Source: Ipomoea triloba (Eukaryota; Streptophyta; Magnoliopsida; Solanales; Convolvulaceae). Taken from it: a stretch of 64,000 bases of DNA. The translations under genes were made by a program, and so were the position numbers. Location of the stretch: assembly GCF_003576645.1 (NCBI RefSeq), contig NC_044930.1, positions 1,590,866 to 1,654,865 on the forward strand. Direction: 5' to 3'. Below, piece after piece: positions 12,378 to 26,910 of this stretch (its first letter is position 1; each line of letters opens with the position of its first letter). Under the pieces are notes generated by a model. It was not told where the DNA came from. It made no database searches and worked only from the letters and a program-made list of their open reading frames with translations.

Positions 12378-14250
12378 TACCCTATACTCACCTTTTCTTC
12401 AATGATGACTGGCATTTTAACTAGAGTGCATATAGCTTTGATAGTTGTTTCCATGTGATTACTTTTACCATAGATGTGTATATAGCTTTAGAGATGCATG
12501 ATCATGAAGAAAGTGATATTTGGCTCATGGAACTATGGAAGGGTGGAAGTTGGCTACGTTTTAATATCTCACTGCTGTTTGACTGTTTGAGAATGAAAAT
12601 TCAGAGTTGAAACCTGATGTCTAATATAGGGTGCATTCAATTCCTAAGTGCCTTAAATCCCTTAAGTCAAATCATTGTAGGTGTTTGAGCTCTTGTATTC
12701 TGTTTTTGTTACATTGTACAATAGTGAGTTGTCCACATGTCGTTTTGTTCCTTTGGACCCTATATTTCCTGTTAGAATTCCAAGTGGAGTGTCCAACCAC
12801 GAGCTGCCATCCACTTTGAATGATTTCTTTGATATGCATGTTGACTGAGTGACTGCCATAGATTTTCTTCAAACCTCATTTTGTTAGGAAGAGCAAGGTG
12901 CCCAAGGTGCTGATAGTATTGGGAACTTGATATGGTAGATAAAATAAGAAACACTATTCAGTTTAGGCAGCTTGGGGGTGTTTATGTTGTTGTCTAGTCT
13001 TAAGGAGTTCTTTATTGTTTTACAGTAGGTATTACCCTTTCCAATTAAGAGTTGTTTTAGGTAATATTGTCATTTTCTTACACCTTTGGACATTCAAGGT
13101 TACTGATATGTATAACCTGCAGCAAACTATATGTTAATCTATGTGTTAACTTTTGTAGGGTCTACTTTTTTGGTATATCAAGACTGCGGCATTTATTCCA
13201 GTTGTGATCGAGCCTGCGTTTGACTGAGAGGTGTGAATAAAGACTTTAGGAAATAAGTCAATCATTATGTAGTGTTATGATACTTCTATTAGCAATTTAA
13301 TTGAGTAGATAGAATTTCGATGATGAGGTCATTAGTATAAAACAAATATTACCTTGTAAAAATTCACTAGTATTTTTTTTTTTTTGAAAAGAGATTCACT
13401 AGTATTTATTCACTAGTATTTTTACCACACACCCACACTGTTCATTGTTTTTATTAATTTTTCAAACTTAATCATATTCAATTCAAAATGTGTCTAACAT
13501 TCACAAGATATCTAGAAACACGGACGATAAATACATAACGGTCGTATAATATATTAACTTGATAAATTTAATTGAACTTTATATATGTCATGATTATAAT
13601 AATAATAATAATAATAATTTAGGAGATGGCAATATATGTCACGCCTCATGTTTTGAAATTTGATCACTAATAATTCAGGGTGACATTGATAATTGTTATG
13701 TAAGGGTATAAATTATATTTTTTTCATATTTATATTTACAACACTAATAATTTAGAATTCGGTTTGGATTTAATTCATTTTTGTTTACGATCACCAGATT
13801 TCAACATTTTCTAATTTTTTGAATATACTACCAAGCAATACTTGAACATGTCATTTTTCACCCAATCGATTCTTTATACTACCAAGCACTTGGAGTGCCA
13901 CTTGAAGTGTTTTGTTGGTGACAATATGAGAATCATTCACTTTGTGAGGAATATGGACAACATTCAAGTGGGAACTAATCCTCTATAGGTGGTTCAAAAC
14001 ATTTTACTAATATTAGGGGAGAGTCTTATTTCCATTTGGTTCTTATAGATAAAACAAAAAATCATTGAGTAAGTTTACTCGTGTCTTTACTTTTTATTTT
14101 TAAACGATCACTGAACATGAAAACTCATACTATAAATAGTCTATTTCCAAGTTTGATTGTTCAGAGTTATTTTCTATTCCTTCTTCTCATCTTTGTAATG
14201 TTTTGTCTTCGAATTTGATATAATGAAGAAGGAATATTTTATGCGCCCGG
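12378..14250. other. Intergenic: PLC-like 3' region and spacer
   Basis: No supported gene. It holds the probable 3' UTR of the PLC-like gene and AT-rich spacer with T-runs at 13373-13385 and a trinucleotide (ATA)n tract near 13597-13617. Short open frames on both strands near 12.6-12.9 kb lack family motifs and codon continuity. Confidence 0.6.
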
Positions 14251-14258
14251 AAGGTAGG

Positions 14259-14286
14259 CACGTGCTGGAGGCACCTCTATATAGTC
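14259..14286 (+). promoter_or_regulatory. Putative promoter of the DUF620 gene: G-box and TATA
   Basis: A G-box CACGTG lies at 14259-14264, with a TATA-like TCTATATAG just downstream (about 14276-14284), some 215 bp before the start codon. G-boxes bind bHLH/bZIP factors in light and ABA responses (general knowledge). Use at this gene is inferred from position only. Confidence 0.4.
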
Positions 14287-14459
14287 TTTCTTGCAAAGGC
14301 ACTACCTTCCGCCATTAGAGACACTCTTCCCAACCTTTCATACATTCACCAGACTCTCTACTGACAGACAAGGCAGTAGTACCCAGACATATTTGTTTGC
14401 ATTGTACTATGCCAAACCTCGTATGATTACAACGTTGAGCAGATACATTCATCATCGCA

Positions 14460-14481
14460 AGAGAGAGAGAGAGAGAGAGAG
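14460..14481 (+). repeat. (GA)n microsatellite in the 5' leader
   Basis: An uninterrupted GA dinucleotide run ends about 15 bp before the DUF620 start codon, a common place for GA tracts in plant 5' UTRs. Confidence 0.8.
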
Positions 14482-14495
14482 TTGAATTGTGGGAT

Positions 14496-17481
14496 ATGAG
14501 TCGTCTTGCGCCATTATCTGAAGTGCCCAATGGGGACGAAGCGGAGGAGATGTCTACCAACTGTTCGAAGAAATCCCAGACATGGAGAAACTGGCTCAGA
14601 ACCCACTTGTCTCTGTTCTCTATGCACAAGAAATCTGACCTCAGAATCCTTCTCAGTGTTCTTGCCTGCCCTCTCTTCCCTGTTTCTGTTCTCCCCAAGC
14701 TTCCCATTTCTCAAGTAAGACTTCTCTCTCTCATTAGATTCTCCAGTGTATATTTATAAGCTACTTGCTAGAATTAATTTGATGCTTTGATTGATCCGGA
14801 TTGCATTGTTTTGAATGAATATAATTTTCTCATCACCAGAAAGATTATACTAAGAAATGTTCAATCTTTGCTGCATTCTAAGTTTTTTTTTGAGTCACAT
14901 AGAAACCGCAACCACTACCTTAGGATGTGCACGGGTAAATAAATCAGCAAGTTGTTGACCGGGATTGGTTCAAAAGGGGTAACCCCAACCAATATAGTTA
15001 AGCATACAAATTTATAATTATAAGGTCACGAGTTCGAATCATAGCTCTCTTGGTTTGAACCGATCAATATAGACAACCTAAGCTGGTTTGCCTTCTTGTG
15101 TTCTTTTGCAAGCTAGAATCACGAGGCGAGATTTTATCCCAAGAAGGCCAAATTAGAAATTAGACCGCTTCTGCTGAGAGTCGAACTTGAGTCTTGTCTA
15201 ATCAGAAACTGGGAGTTCATATTTCACTGTAATTCAGGAGGTCCCAATAGAATTAATGGTGAAGACCAAAGCAGTGACATTAAAGTGGATAAATTTCAAG
15301 AAAAAAGAAAAGAAAATCAAATACAGATTTGTAGACATCATTCTGCCATTGTGTCCTCCTAGCTACTGCTCTTTCCTTTACCTTTGGGCCATGCTGTTCG
15401 TGAAAAGTATCCATCTATACCCACCAGTAGTTGGAAACATCAAATATTTCATTGTTTCTGAACTTTCGCTTTCTTGTACAAATTCCTCTTTTCTGTAGTC
15501 CAGCAGTAGTTATGCTTTCCTTTTCAAATAGTACCATGTGTTCAATCATCATGGACAAGCATTTTGAAGTTTGTTGGTTAAAGCACCTATGATGCACAGA
15601 AACTTTGAAAAGTGAAAGTAAAAGTTACATCCCGATTTTTTTTGAGTACTACTGACTCTGTTACAATGCAACATTTGTTCATAACTACTTTCTCAACCTA
15701 CTGTCCCGATAAACTTACAGGAACTCCATAAAACGTTGGAATAACTGAATTAAGTCGTTAAAGAAGGGTTGATTAATTAATGTTAACTGTCTTAACAATG
15801 TAGGTTTCATCATCAGCGGAGTACATAATCCAACACTTTGCAGCAGCAACTGGCTGCCGGAAGCTGGAAGGAATGCTAAAGAATATGTACGTTTCAGGGA
15901 AAGTTGCAATGAGTATGGTGGACGAGCTTGACTCGACTAGTTCAAGTGTTACGGAGAAGGGTTGCTTTGTTATGTGGCAAATGTTTCCCGACAAGTGGCT
16001 AATTGAGCTAGCGGTGGGTGGTCATAAAATAGTAGCGGGCAGTGATGGCAATGTGGCTTGGCGTCACACGCCATGGCTTGGTGCTCATGCTGCTAAAGGT
16101 GGTGTCCGACCACTCAGGCGTGCTTTCCAGGCAAGTAGATCACAACACACCAACTGCCTGTACTTTTTAATTCCCGCTTTGTTTTATTTATTTGCTGGGG
16201 AATTGTCAGTAAGATTATATTGAAAATCAGGCTAGTTGGCCCAGAACATGGGCTAAAATGTTAAAAAAAATGAAGTAGCAGGCAGTAGCATGGATCATGG
16301 ATATAAAAGATTCTAGCAGAATATTCCCTTCAAAGCTAGTGACAGGCATGAAACAAGTATAGATCTTATTCTTTGTGATCAGCTTTTGCATGTTATTGGC
16401 TTACTAACTCTTACTTTCTTTCTTCTAAGTGCATTCCATACACTGAGATGGACTTTGCCATAATGGGTGGTGGTGCATGTGGGTTCTGACCACCAGCATC
16501 TAATGTCTTTTAGGTCATTTTCTGAAAAATAAACATGTGCCTAGCTACTAGCTAGCCTTTAGGTTATGTTTGATTAGAAAACTCACCGGAAGGATTAAAA
16601 GTGGTAAAAGATTCAAAATTGAGACTAATACCTGTTGTTGGGGGCAACCCCAACTAAATTGGTCGACTGTTGGCTTGATAACCATGAGGTTACAAGTTCA
16701 ACTCCCAGGAAAAGCAGTCTATTGGTTTTCTTGGTTTGAGCTAGTCAGGTATGGGCAACCTAGGCTGATTTATCTTCTTGTGATCCTTTGCTGGCTAGGG
16801 TTATCCTCGGTAGTAGCTGCGGGTTTCCCTCGTCGCCCAAAAAAGTTGAAGACCCAAAAGTAGAAAAAAGAACTCTAATTTACACTGCATTTCTTCTGGC
16901 AGTTGACTGGTTTCTGACTGCTTGTGGCCATTTGTATGCCAAATTTACAGGGGCTTGATCCAATGGCTATATCTGCTGTCTTCTCAGAAGCAGAGTACAT
17001 TGGGGAAAAACACATCATGGGCACAGACTGTTTCGTGTTAAAGCTTTACGCCAATCACGAAGACCTTGCAGAAAGGAGCGATAACACAGCAGAGATGATA
17101 AAGCATGTGATGTTCGGTTACTTCAGCCAAAGAAGCGGCCTGCTGGTTTGCCTGGAGGATTCATACCTAACGAGAATTCAGTACCCCGGGTCCTCCCCTA
17201 CGTACTGGGAAACCACAATGTGTACACGAATGGAGGATTATCGGGGCGTGGAGGGGGTGATGATCGCGCATTCAGGCTACTCCAGCGTTATCATCACCAG
17301 ATTTGGAGACAACTTGAGGCTGGGACCTGCTGTCACAAGAATGGAAGAAAGCTATGTGATAGATGATTTGGCGTTTAATGTCCCCGGCCTCTCCTTCGAC
17401 TGCTTCATTCCTCCTGAACATTTGCAGAAGGATTATCCAGAAGAGCATATTGAGTTTTGGAGATCTCCTTGGCATCAATAA
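14496..17481 (+). CDS. DUF620 domain protein
   Basis: Plant-specific DUF620 family; molecular function not established. Three exons join in frame to 358 aa: 14496-14714, 15804-16130, 16951-17481. The start ATG at 14496 gives MSRLAPLSEVP; an in-frame TTG at 14487 is not needed. Family-type segments are EYIIQHFAAATGCRKLEG, VTEKGCFVMWQM, VAWRHTPWLG, RPLRRAFQGLDP at the exon 2/3 junction, FSEAEYIGE, CFVLKL, YFSQRSGLLVCLEDS, TYWETTM, EDYRGVEGVMIAHSG and the C-terminal FNVPGLSFDCFIPPE. Intron 2 has a GC donor (CAG|GCAAGT at 16131). Intron 1 is about 1.1 kb. Both introns contain SINE-like sequence. Length and ends look complete. Confidence 0.88.
14945..15160 (+). mobile_element. SINE-like repeat in DUF620 intron 1
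   Basis: Shares an ordered series of blocks with the copy at 16630: GGTAACCCCAACCAA, a box-B-like GAGTTCGAATC, TTGGTTTGAACC, CAACCTAAGCTGGTTTG and CTTCTTGTG. The internal tRNA-like promoter motif suggests an Au-type plant SINE. Ends and target duplication were not resolved. Confidence 0.5.
16630..16850 (+). mobile_element. SINE-like repeat in DUF620 intron 2
   Basis: Second member of the same family, with GGCAACCCCAAC, an A-box-like TGGTCGACTG, the B-box region ACAAGTTCAACTCCC, CTTGGTTTGAGC, CAACCTAGGCTGATTT and CTTCTTGTGATCC. It ends near a run of A-rich sequence about 100 bp before exon 3. Confidence 0.5.
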
Positions 17482-18002
17482 CACAACTCGGAGCCATGGT
17501 TTGAGTGTTTCTAGTTGGTGGAGGGCCGGAGGCCTGGAGGACCAACGCCCTTTTTTACAACTGCTACACAAGTATAACGGAATAAATTTTTTTTTTTTGT
17601 TTGGGATTTTTTACTACTGACCAGAGACTATGTAAGATTAAGATAAGTTTTTTTTTTTTTTGGTGTGTATACATGTTCACTAAATTGTTTGGTTTAGTGT
17701 CTGTTTTACATGGCTTTTTGCCACCATTTTCGCGGTATGTTTTCTTCTTGTGTGTCTGTATGTGAATGGCAACTAGCAAAGTGTTTAGTTGTTTGCTATA
17801 TATTCTTTAATGAATCAAAGTTAAGAAGTTGACCTTTCATCATTACGACTTTCCAAGGCATTTCCACGAATCTCCGTCTTTTGCTACCTGCTAATATGTG
17901 AATTCAAATATCATCTTTGTTATTCTATGGTTACGGGTTAGAATCAAATTCGTAATATTTTAGTATAAGAGTCATGTTTCATTCATTTGATTATTGAAAA
18001 AA

Positions 18003-18272
18003 ACATACCCTTTGTCCTTAAATTATATAATAATTGTAGTATTCGTTCTTATTTGTTGGTCGAGTTCACTTCTTGTCATTTTTTCTAACAAATATTATAA
18101 ACGAAATTTGCAACGACAATTACAGCTTAAGGACGAGAAGTGTGCGCACTCTGTTAGAAAAATGACGAAATTTGTAAAATTAATTATAACTTAAGGACGA
18201 GATGTGAACACGACTAACAATTATTGATGCGTCCTACAATTACCGTATAATTTAGAGACGAAAAGTACAAAT
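18003..18272. mobile_element. MITE with ~75-bp terminal inverted repeats
   Basis: The left arm (TTGTCCTTAAATTATA, then TTGTTGGTCGAGTTCAC, then TCATTTTTTCTAACA) matches the reverse complement of the right arm (CGTCTCTAAATTATA, TTGTTAGTCGTGTTCAC, TCATTTTTCTAACA) in order. It is about 270 bp and non-coding, lying between the DUF620 and helicase genes. Confidence 0.6.
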
Positions 18273-18787
18273 TTTATTAGATTATTTATTTTATAACTTA
18301 CAAAAAATAATTTTAGTAGAGGGATATGTCTGGTCCAAATTTGTATAGAATTTTAAAAGTTTGAAGGTATTCCGTTTGAACTCTCTAAACTTTGAGAGAG
18401 TCTATAAAAATCATTTGATATTTGATTAAAAAATTGAAAGAGTAGTCGAGTGGTATTGGTATGAGAACGTTTGAAAATATATTATTTTAAAAAGCTTACA
18501 AAGATCATGATAAAATACACCCCAATACTTGATAGAGAGGAATTGTAATTTCTTTTCCACTTAATTACAAGTAGTGTAAAATTTCAGTATTTGATTGAGA
18601 GTTTATTCCCTTTCGATTCCCATATATACAACACACTAAAATTTGAATTTGTACTTTATTACATTTTAGGGAAAATTGTAATTTATACCCTTCATAATAT
18701 GCTAATTATCAACGTCACTCATGAATTATTAGTAGTGTAAATATTGTCCATCAATTTTTAAATCCGGTACATATATTGTCCATCCCG

Positions 18788-19039
18788 TATTAGGGGTGTA
18801 AACGAATCGAATCGAGTCAAATATCTTACTATTCGATTCGAATTCGGCTATTTTGAGAACTATTCGTATTCGATTCGGCTACATTATTCGAATATATTCA
18901 ATTCGATTCAAATATTCGAATTCAAAAAGTCTAAATTTTTTTTACAAGTTTTCCAATAAATTAAGATAAAATGTAATAATTTTTTTAAAAATTTAAATAG
19001 AATAAAATTTTCTATTAATATATAATTATATTAATATTC

Positions 19040-19078
<39 letters not shown>

Positions 19079-19182
19079 GAATATATTTGAATATAGTCAA
19101 ATCAAATATATTCTGATTCGAATTCGGATTCGTATTCGAATTTGAATCACGAATCGAACTAAAAATATTTGATTTGTTTACC
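18788..19182. mobile_element. Foldback element with ATTCGAATT-rich ends and an (AT)n core
   Basis: The left end begins AGGGGTGTAAACGAATCGA and continues with ATTCGATTCGAATTCG. The right end carries ATTCGAATTCGGATTCG and TCACGAATCGAAC and finishes GATTTGTTTAC, the inverted counterpart. A run of AT dinucleotides (about 19030-19073) sits in the centre. The AGGGGTGTAAAC start is typical of hAT-like MITEs (general knowledge). Confidence 0.55.
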
Positions 19183-19522
19183 ATATTTTACAATATTACG
19201 CAATCCTTATTAGTATAGGAGTGTTTTGGGCGGGAGGTTAAAGTTGATGATATTGTTTTTATTAATAGTATAAATAGAAGTATAGATTGCATTACATGGA
19301 AATACATGTACTGTATTATTACGATTATTAATTTTAATATAGAATTGTGTTACGAATAGGTACTTAGGGAAGAATATATTTTATTAAGAATTGTATTAAA
19401 ATTGTATTACGAATAGGAATTTTATTACCATATTTTACAATATTACGCAATCCTTATTAGTATAGGAGTATTTTGGGCGGGAAGTTAAAGTTGAGGATAT
19501 TATTTTTATTAATAGTATAGAT
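19178..19522. repeat. Direct repeat pair (~95 bp, offset 247) upstream of the helicase gene
   Basis: The block from TTACCATATTTTACAATATT to TTATTAATAGTATA at 19178-19272 recurs at 19425-19519 with a few substitutions (GTGTTTTGGG versus GTATTTTGGG). A short tandem GATATA tract follows the second copy. It lies 200-550 bp upstream of the likely transcription start. Confidence 0.75.
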
Positions 19523-19787
19523 ATAGATATAGATATAGATTATTATATGATCATTTTATTTTTTAAAAATAACTTATAAATAATGTTGCGTACTTGCGTC
19601 ATTAACACTAAATAACGTTTTAGTAGAAGAAAACAACATTTTAGGACTCTTACTAAACTTGTACTTGTAATAGAAACGAGCATCATACGATTCCTACGCT
19701 CCTGTGTCCGATCCCTATTTTTTCTCTCGCCTCCTTGTCTCTCTATCAAGCTCTAGGGTTTCTGAACGATTTGTTCGCTCACGAAGG

Positions 19788-20335
19788 TTAGCTCTATAGC
19801 TGAATAGCTGATTTACATGTAGGAGTGCTTGATTGATCTCCTTGTTTCGTTAATTTTAGCTTTAACTATTTCTTTATCTGTTGAGTTCTCTAAGCTCTCG
19901 CCCATCACAGCTATTATATCTCTACTTAATGAAAGCTAGATACATTCGTTTAATTTCTGTGTCTTTATTTGGATGTTTAGAATTGCTACTGGCTGCTTGC
20001 TGATGGATATTCTCAGTGATTTGTATTTGGTTTTTTGTTTTTTGTGTTTTTTTTTCTTGTGATATGATGAGCGTTTGCTTGCATTTTGCAGTAAATTGAC
20101 GTGGGTTTATGCTGAGTTGAGCTCGATTTCATCTTGTTTGCTTTGATTATTTTGGTTTTCTCGCTAGCTAATGGTGATTCTTTATTTTTTGTTGTTTCCT
20201 TTTGTTTAAATCAGGGTTTTGAACTGAGTCAATTACCGGCTTCTAACTTGAGTTTATCTAATAGGAAAAGTGGGACTTGTAGCTTATTGATATTTATCTA
20301 GTTAGTTGTCTAGAAGTAAGGATTTGGTGTTGCAG
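19788..20335 (+). other. Probable 5' leader intron of the DEAD-box helicase gene
   Basis: A donor-like CACGAAG|GTTAGC ends a short CT-rich leader (about 19735-19787), and GTTGCAG|ATTAG lies 47 bp before the start codon. The interval is T-rich, as plant introns are. Leader introns are common in this helicase family; placement here is inferred from splice signals. Confidence 0.45.
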
Positions 20336-20382
20336 ATTAGTTTTTGTGATATAATTTTTGTTGGAGGAAAGGGTTCTCAGCA

Positions 20383-23716
<3,334 letters not shown>

Positions 23717-24280
23717 GTGTATCATTACATTGTTTTTAGCAGTATGTATTCGATAATTTTTTTTTTTAATTTTAATTTACAATACTTATTCAATACAAAA
23801 ACTGATGTTTTGTTCCCTCTATGAGATTGTTTAACCTCTGGGTTTTGTTACATTTTTGGTCATATTAACATACATGGAATTAAAGTTTGTGGTGTTTCTT
23901 GAGACTTGAAAACATGTTAATATTTTGCTAGTTTTCATGGTTCCTTGGTGCATGTGCTCTTCTGATGATTACATGACCTTTATTGAGTTTCTTTGGACTA
24001 TTAGTTCTATATGTCAACATGTTAGGTAGAAAGTGAAATAAGAATATATACATTACAATTCAATATATATTTTTATCGATTACTAATGGTAATGGTGTGA
24101 CTTAGATTTATTTGCCCGTACTAACGGTGTGTGATTTAGACATCTGCATTCAAATCTATATAACTATATAGTTAGCATATAGCACAATCTCTAAATAAAT
24201 TTTGGCCACTCATCATCTTATCATGAAGATTAAACCAATACTAAATAATATATATATATATTGGAAAATAAACAGCTTCA

Positions 24281-24440
24281 TTAATCAAGATCCTCAGTAA
24301 GAAGAGTAGAAGGAGGGACGTCACTCCATTCCTTACGATCGGCAATGAATATGGCTTCCCGAGCTAACACATGGACTGTCATATTCGTGGATCGTTTAAC
24401 AAACATAAAGTTAATTCTAGATAATATAGTTAAAAATCAC
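24281..24440 (-). pseudogene. LINE (non-LTR retrotransposon) 3' fragment, RNase H-like tail
   Basis: Reading the minus strand gives FVKRSTNM, then HVLAREAIFIADRKEW, then DVPP and a stop at 24281-24283. This resembles the C-terminal RNase H-like end of plant LINE ORF2 proteins (HxLAR..., W..VPP). Only about 50 codons remain; no reverse-transcriptase core is present nearby. This is 5' truncation of the kind expected from target-primed reverse transcription. Confidence 0.6.
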
Positions 24441-24789
24441 AAAATCCTTACATTTCTCAACAGAGAAACCTATGGTTAGACAAAAAAACCATCAGTTTCA
24501 TGAATTGAAAAATGCCATGTTAGGCCAACAATCATGCATGTGACAGGAAAACATTACATCAACGTGGTCTTGGATGCAAGTTGCAAGTGAGGGAGGTTTA
24601 ATTTGTTACACGTACAAATGCCAATATAAATATCAAAAAATTTAAGCGCTAGCTTTGATTTGGTGCCCACTGATTTCACATGCCAATTGCCAGCAGGAGG
24701 AATCAACACCGTACCTTAAGGAAAAAAAAATTCTTAGTTTAAACTCATGCAGTCCTTGACACCAACCTTATTAGCATTATTAAAATGTA

Positions 24790-24791
<2 letters not shown>

Positions 24792-24820
<29 letters not shown>
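24792..24820. repeat. (AT)n microsatellite
   Basis: Uninterrupted AT dinucleotides in intergenic DNA. A shorter TA run occurs at about 24249-24260. Confidence 0.85.
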
Positions 24821-24821
<1 letters not shown>

Positions 24822-26146
24822 CACTCCCAAGTCCCAAGTAGAGACAACTACCAAATGATTACTTTGGTACACACATGCATGCTCATTCACCACTTTAATT
24901 AGTCCATATAATTCAAGTGTGTATATTGTACATATTACTTTACTCTTAGCGTGTAATAACTCTCGTTACATGACATGTTTTGATTGAGTGGGGGAAAAAG
25001 AAAAAGAAAAGAGATAATATGTGAATCATTTTTTGTAACTGATGAACTAAGGTAAACAACAAATAAGATGTTTAGTTGAATGAATAATTTAAATAATGGA
25101 ACATTTTCGAAAATCTTATATAGCCTAAAAATGTAGGGAAAATGCAATTTCCATGAGTGTTACAAATAAATGAATTAAGCAAAGTTTAAGAGTCGTCTCA
25201 CGTCCGATCTAATATGACAACTTCACATCCCCTTGAGCTAAACAAGAAAATTTGATATTAATTACAATACTTATATTCTTGAGGTTATGTGAAATTATCA
25301 TAGTCCCAAAATGAAATGTATTGCTTATCTCTCATTTTTATTTAGATACAAATTTCATTAATTATAACACATTTCCCGAGATAGAATCACAAGAGTATAG
25401 GGACAAATTTAAGCAAGTTGGTCAGATCATTGACTTAATAACTATAAAGTTTTAGATTTTTTTTTTTATTTTGTTTTTTATTTGAGCCTTAGCTATGGAT
25501 AAAGACAAACTTCATTCATTACATACATTCGGCTTTTTCATAAACCAAAGAATCACAAAAGTTCAGTACTTTCTTTCTATCAAAACATTTCTTAAATAAA
25601 TTAAAAAGAATATTTTAAATCATAACAAATGTAGTTGAATTGAATTTGTGCATCTACCTGCTGGCAGGATCAGAGACAATATAATCAATGCTCCGTAATA
25701 TTGAATGCTTCCGTATCTTACGTTACAGTACCAACTATAAGCATGCCAAGATGATAGATTTTATATTTTATTTTATTTTATTTTTATTGATAGTGGAGGT
25801 AACACTTTTGTACATTTGTGTTTTTAGAGTTGTAATATATAATTTTTTAGATAAAAATACTCTTACCGTTATAATTTTCATTAATTTTACCATGCTATAA
25901 TCCACCATATCTTTTCTTATACTCTTTAATGATAATAATATTTGTAGAAATTATATATTGGTTTAATATAATAAATAAAATTTTTTATTTAGATTTTAAT
26001 TAGTAAGAATTTGTTAGTTATTTTTTAAAATATAAATATTGGGTATATGTTTTTGAACATCACGCATAGAAAAGACTAGTGTGAGTGAGTGAGTGTGTGT
26101 GTGTATATATAGAAGAGAGAGAGGGAGGGGGGAGAATATCTAAGAA

Positions 26147-26910
26147 TTCATTAAATTGGTCCATTCAAAAAAGCTTATGACTATACATGGGAAATAATTT
26201 ATTACCTTTAAATTGTTTATGAATTGTCCAGATTACTTAAATTGACTGAAAATGGTCCCAAATCATTATATAATATTTGTCTAAAAAAAATACATTGTTA
26301 TTTTTTTTAGTACTACTCATGACTCTGTTACAATGTTGTCTCCACTGAAACTCAAATACTCTTGACCCGAGGTTACTGGTAAATACTCTTGAGAGGCACG
26401 CCTTATAGTATTACAAAGTGCACATTTAAAGTTGGAGGAAATTATTAAAACACCATCGTAGCTTTTCCCTTGACCTTCTACTCTAAAATTGGTAGATCTG
26501 GTCGGGTGAGCGACTGTGATTGGTTCTTAATTTTCTTCTAAGAACAACTTGTCATATGATCCTATATATATCAAAGTTCAAATGAGAACTAGGCTTCTCG
26601 TGAGAACGTGAAAATTAATCTCATCCATCTATCTAAGATGATAATAAAGGAAAAACTGTGTCATTTATGTAATTATGATTGTACATTTTAAAATGCTTAA
26701 CATTGTATTTACGGATAACTAACCGTGTATTTGGAAAACCTTTTTCTAAATTTACTAAAAAAATAAATTTAAATATAATAATAATAATAATAATAAGTAA
26801 CTCAAAATTGTAAAAAAGAAACAGAGCTAGGTTACATAATGATGATGGGAGATTGATCGAAAAGGATGGAGGGAAGTGAGGTTGACAAGGCAAAGTGGGG
26901 GATGGTGAAG
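26147..26910. repeat. Segment duplicated at 33.9-34.2 kb
   Basis: ATTAAATTGGTCCATTCAAA followed by TTATTACCTTTAAATTGTTTAT, and further on GAAAAGGATGG...GAGGTTGACA...GTGGGG, recur in the same order at 33930-34140 with different spacing. The two copies flank the MTP gene, as expected of an old tandem duplication with later insertions. Confidence 0.5.

Noticed and set aside
13150..13226. A terminal PLC-like exon (VYQDCGIYSSCDRAC) after TTTTGTAG
   Set aside because: The hydrophobic GPI-type tail and stop at 12375-12377 already complete the protein as in relatives. The peptide here has no family match.
26760..26800. CRISPR-like or satellite array from regularly spaced AT repeats
   Set aside because: These are simple (AAT)n microsatellites. 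No spacer-repeat pattern exists and the window is a plant nuclear genome.
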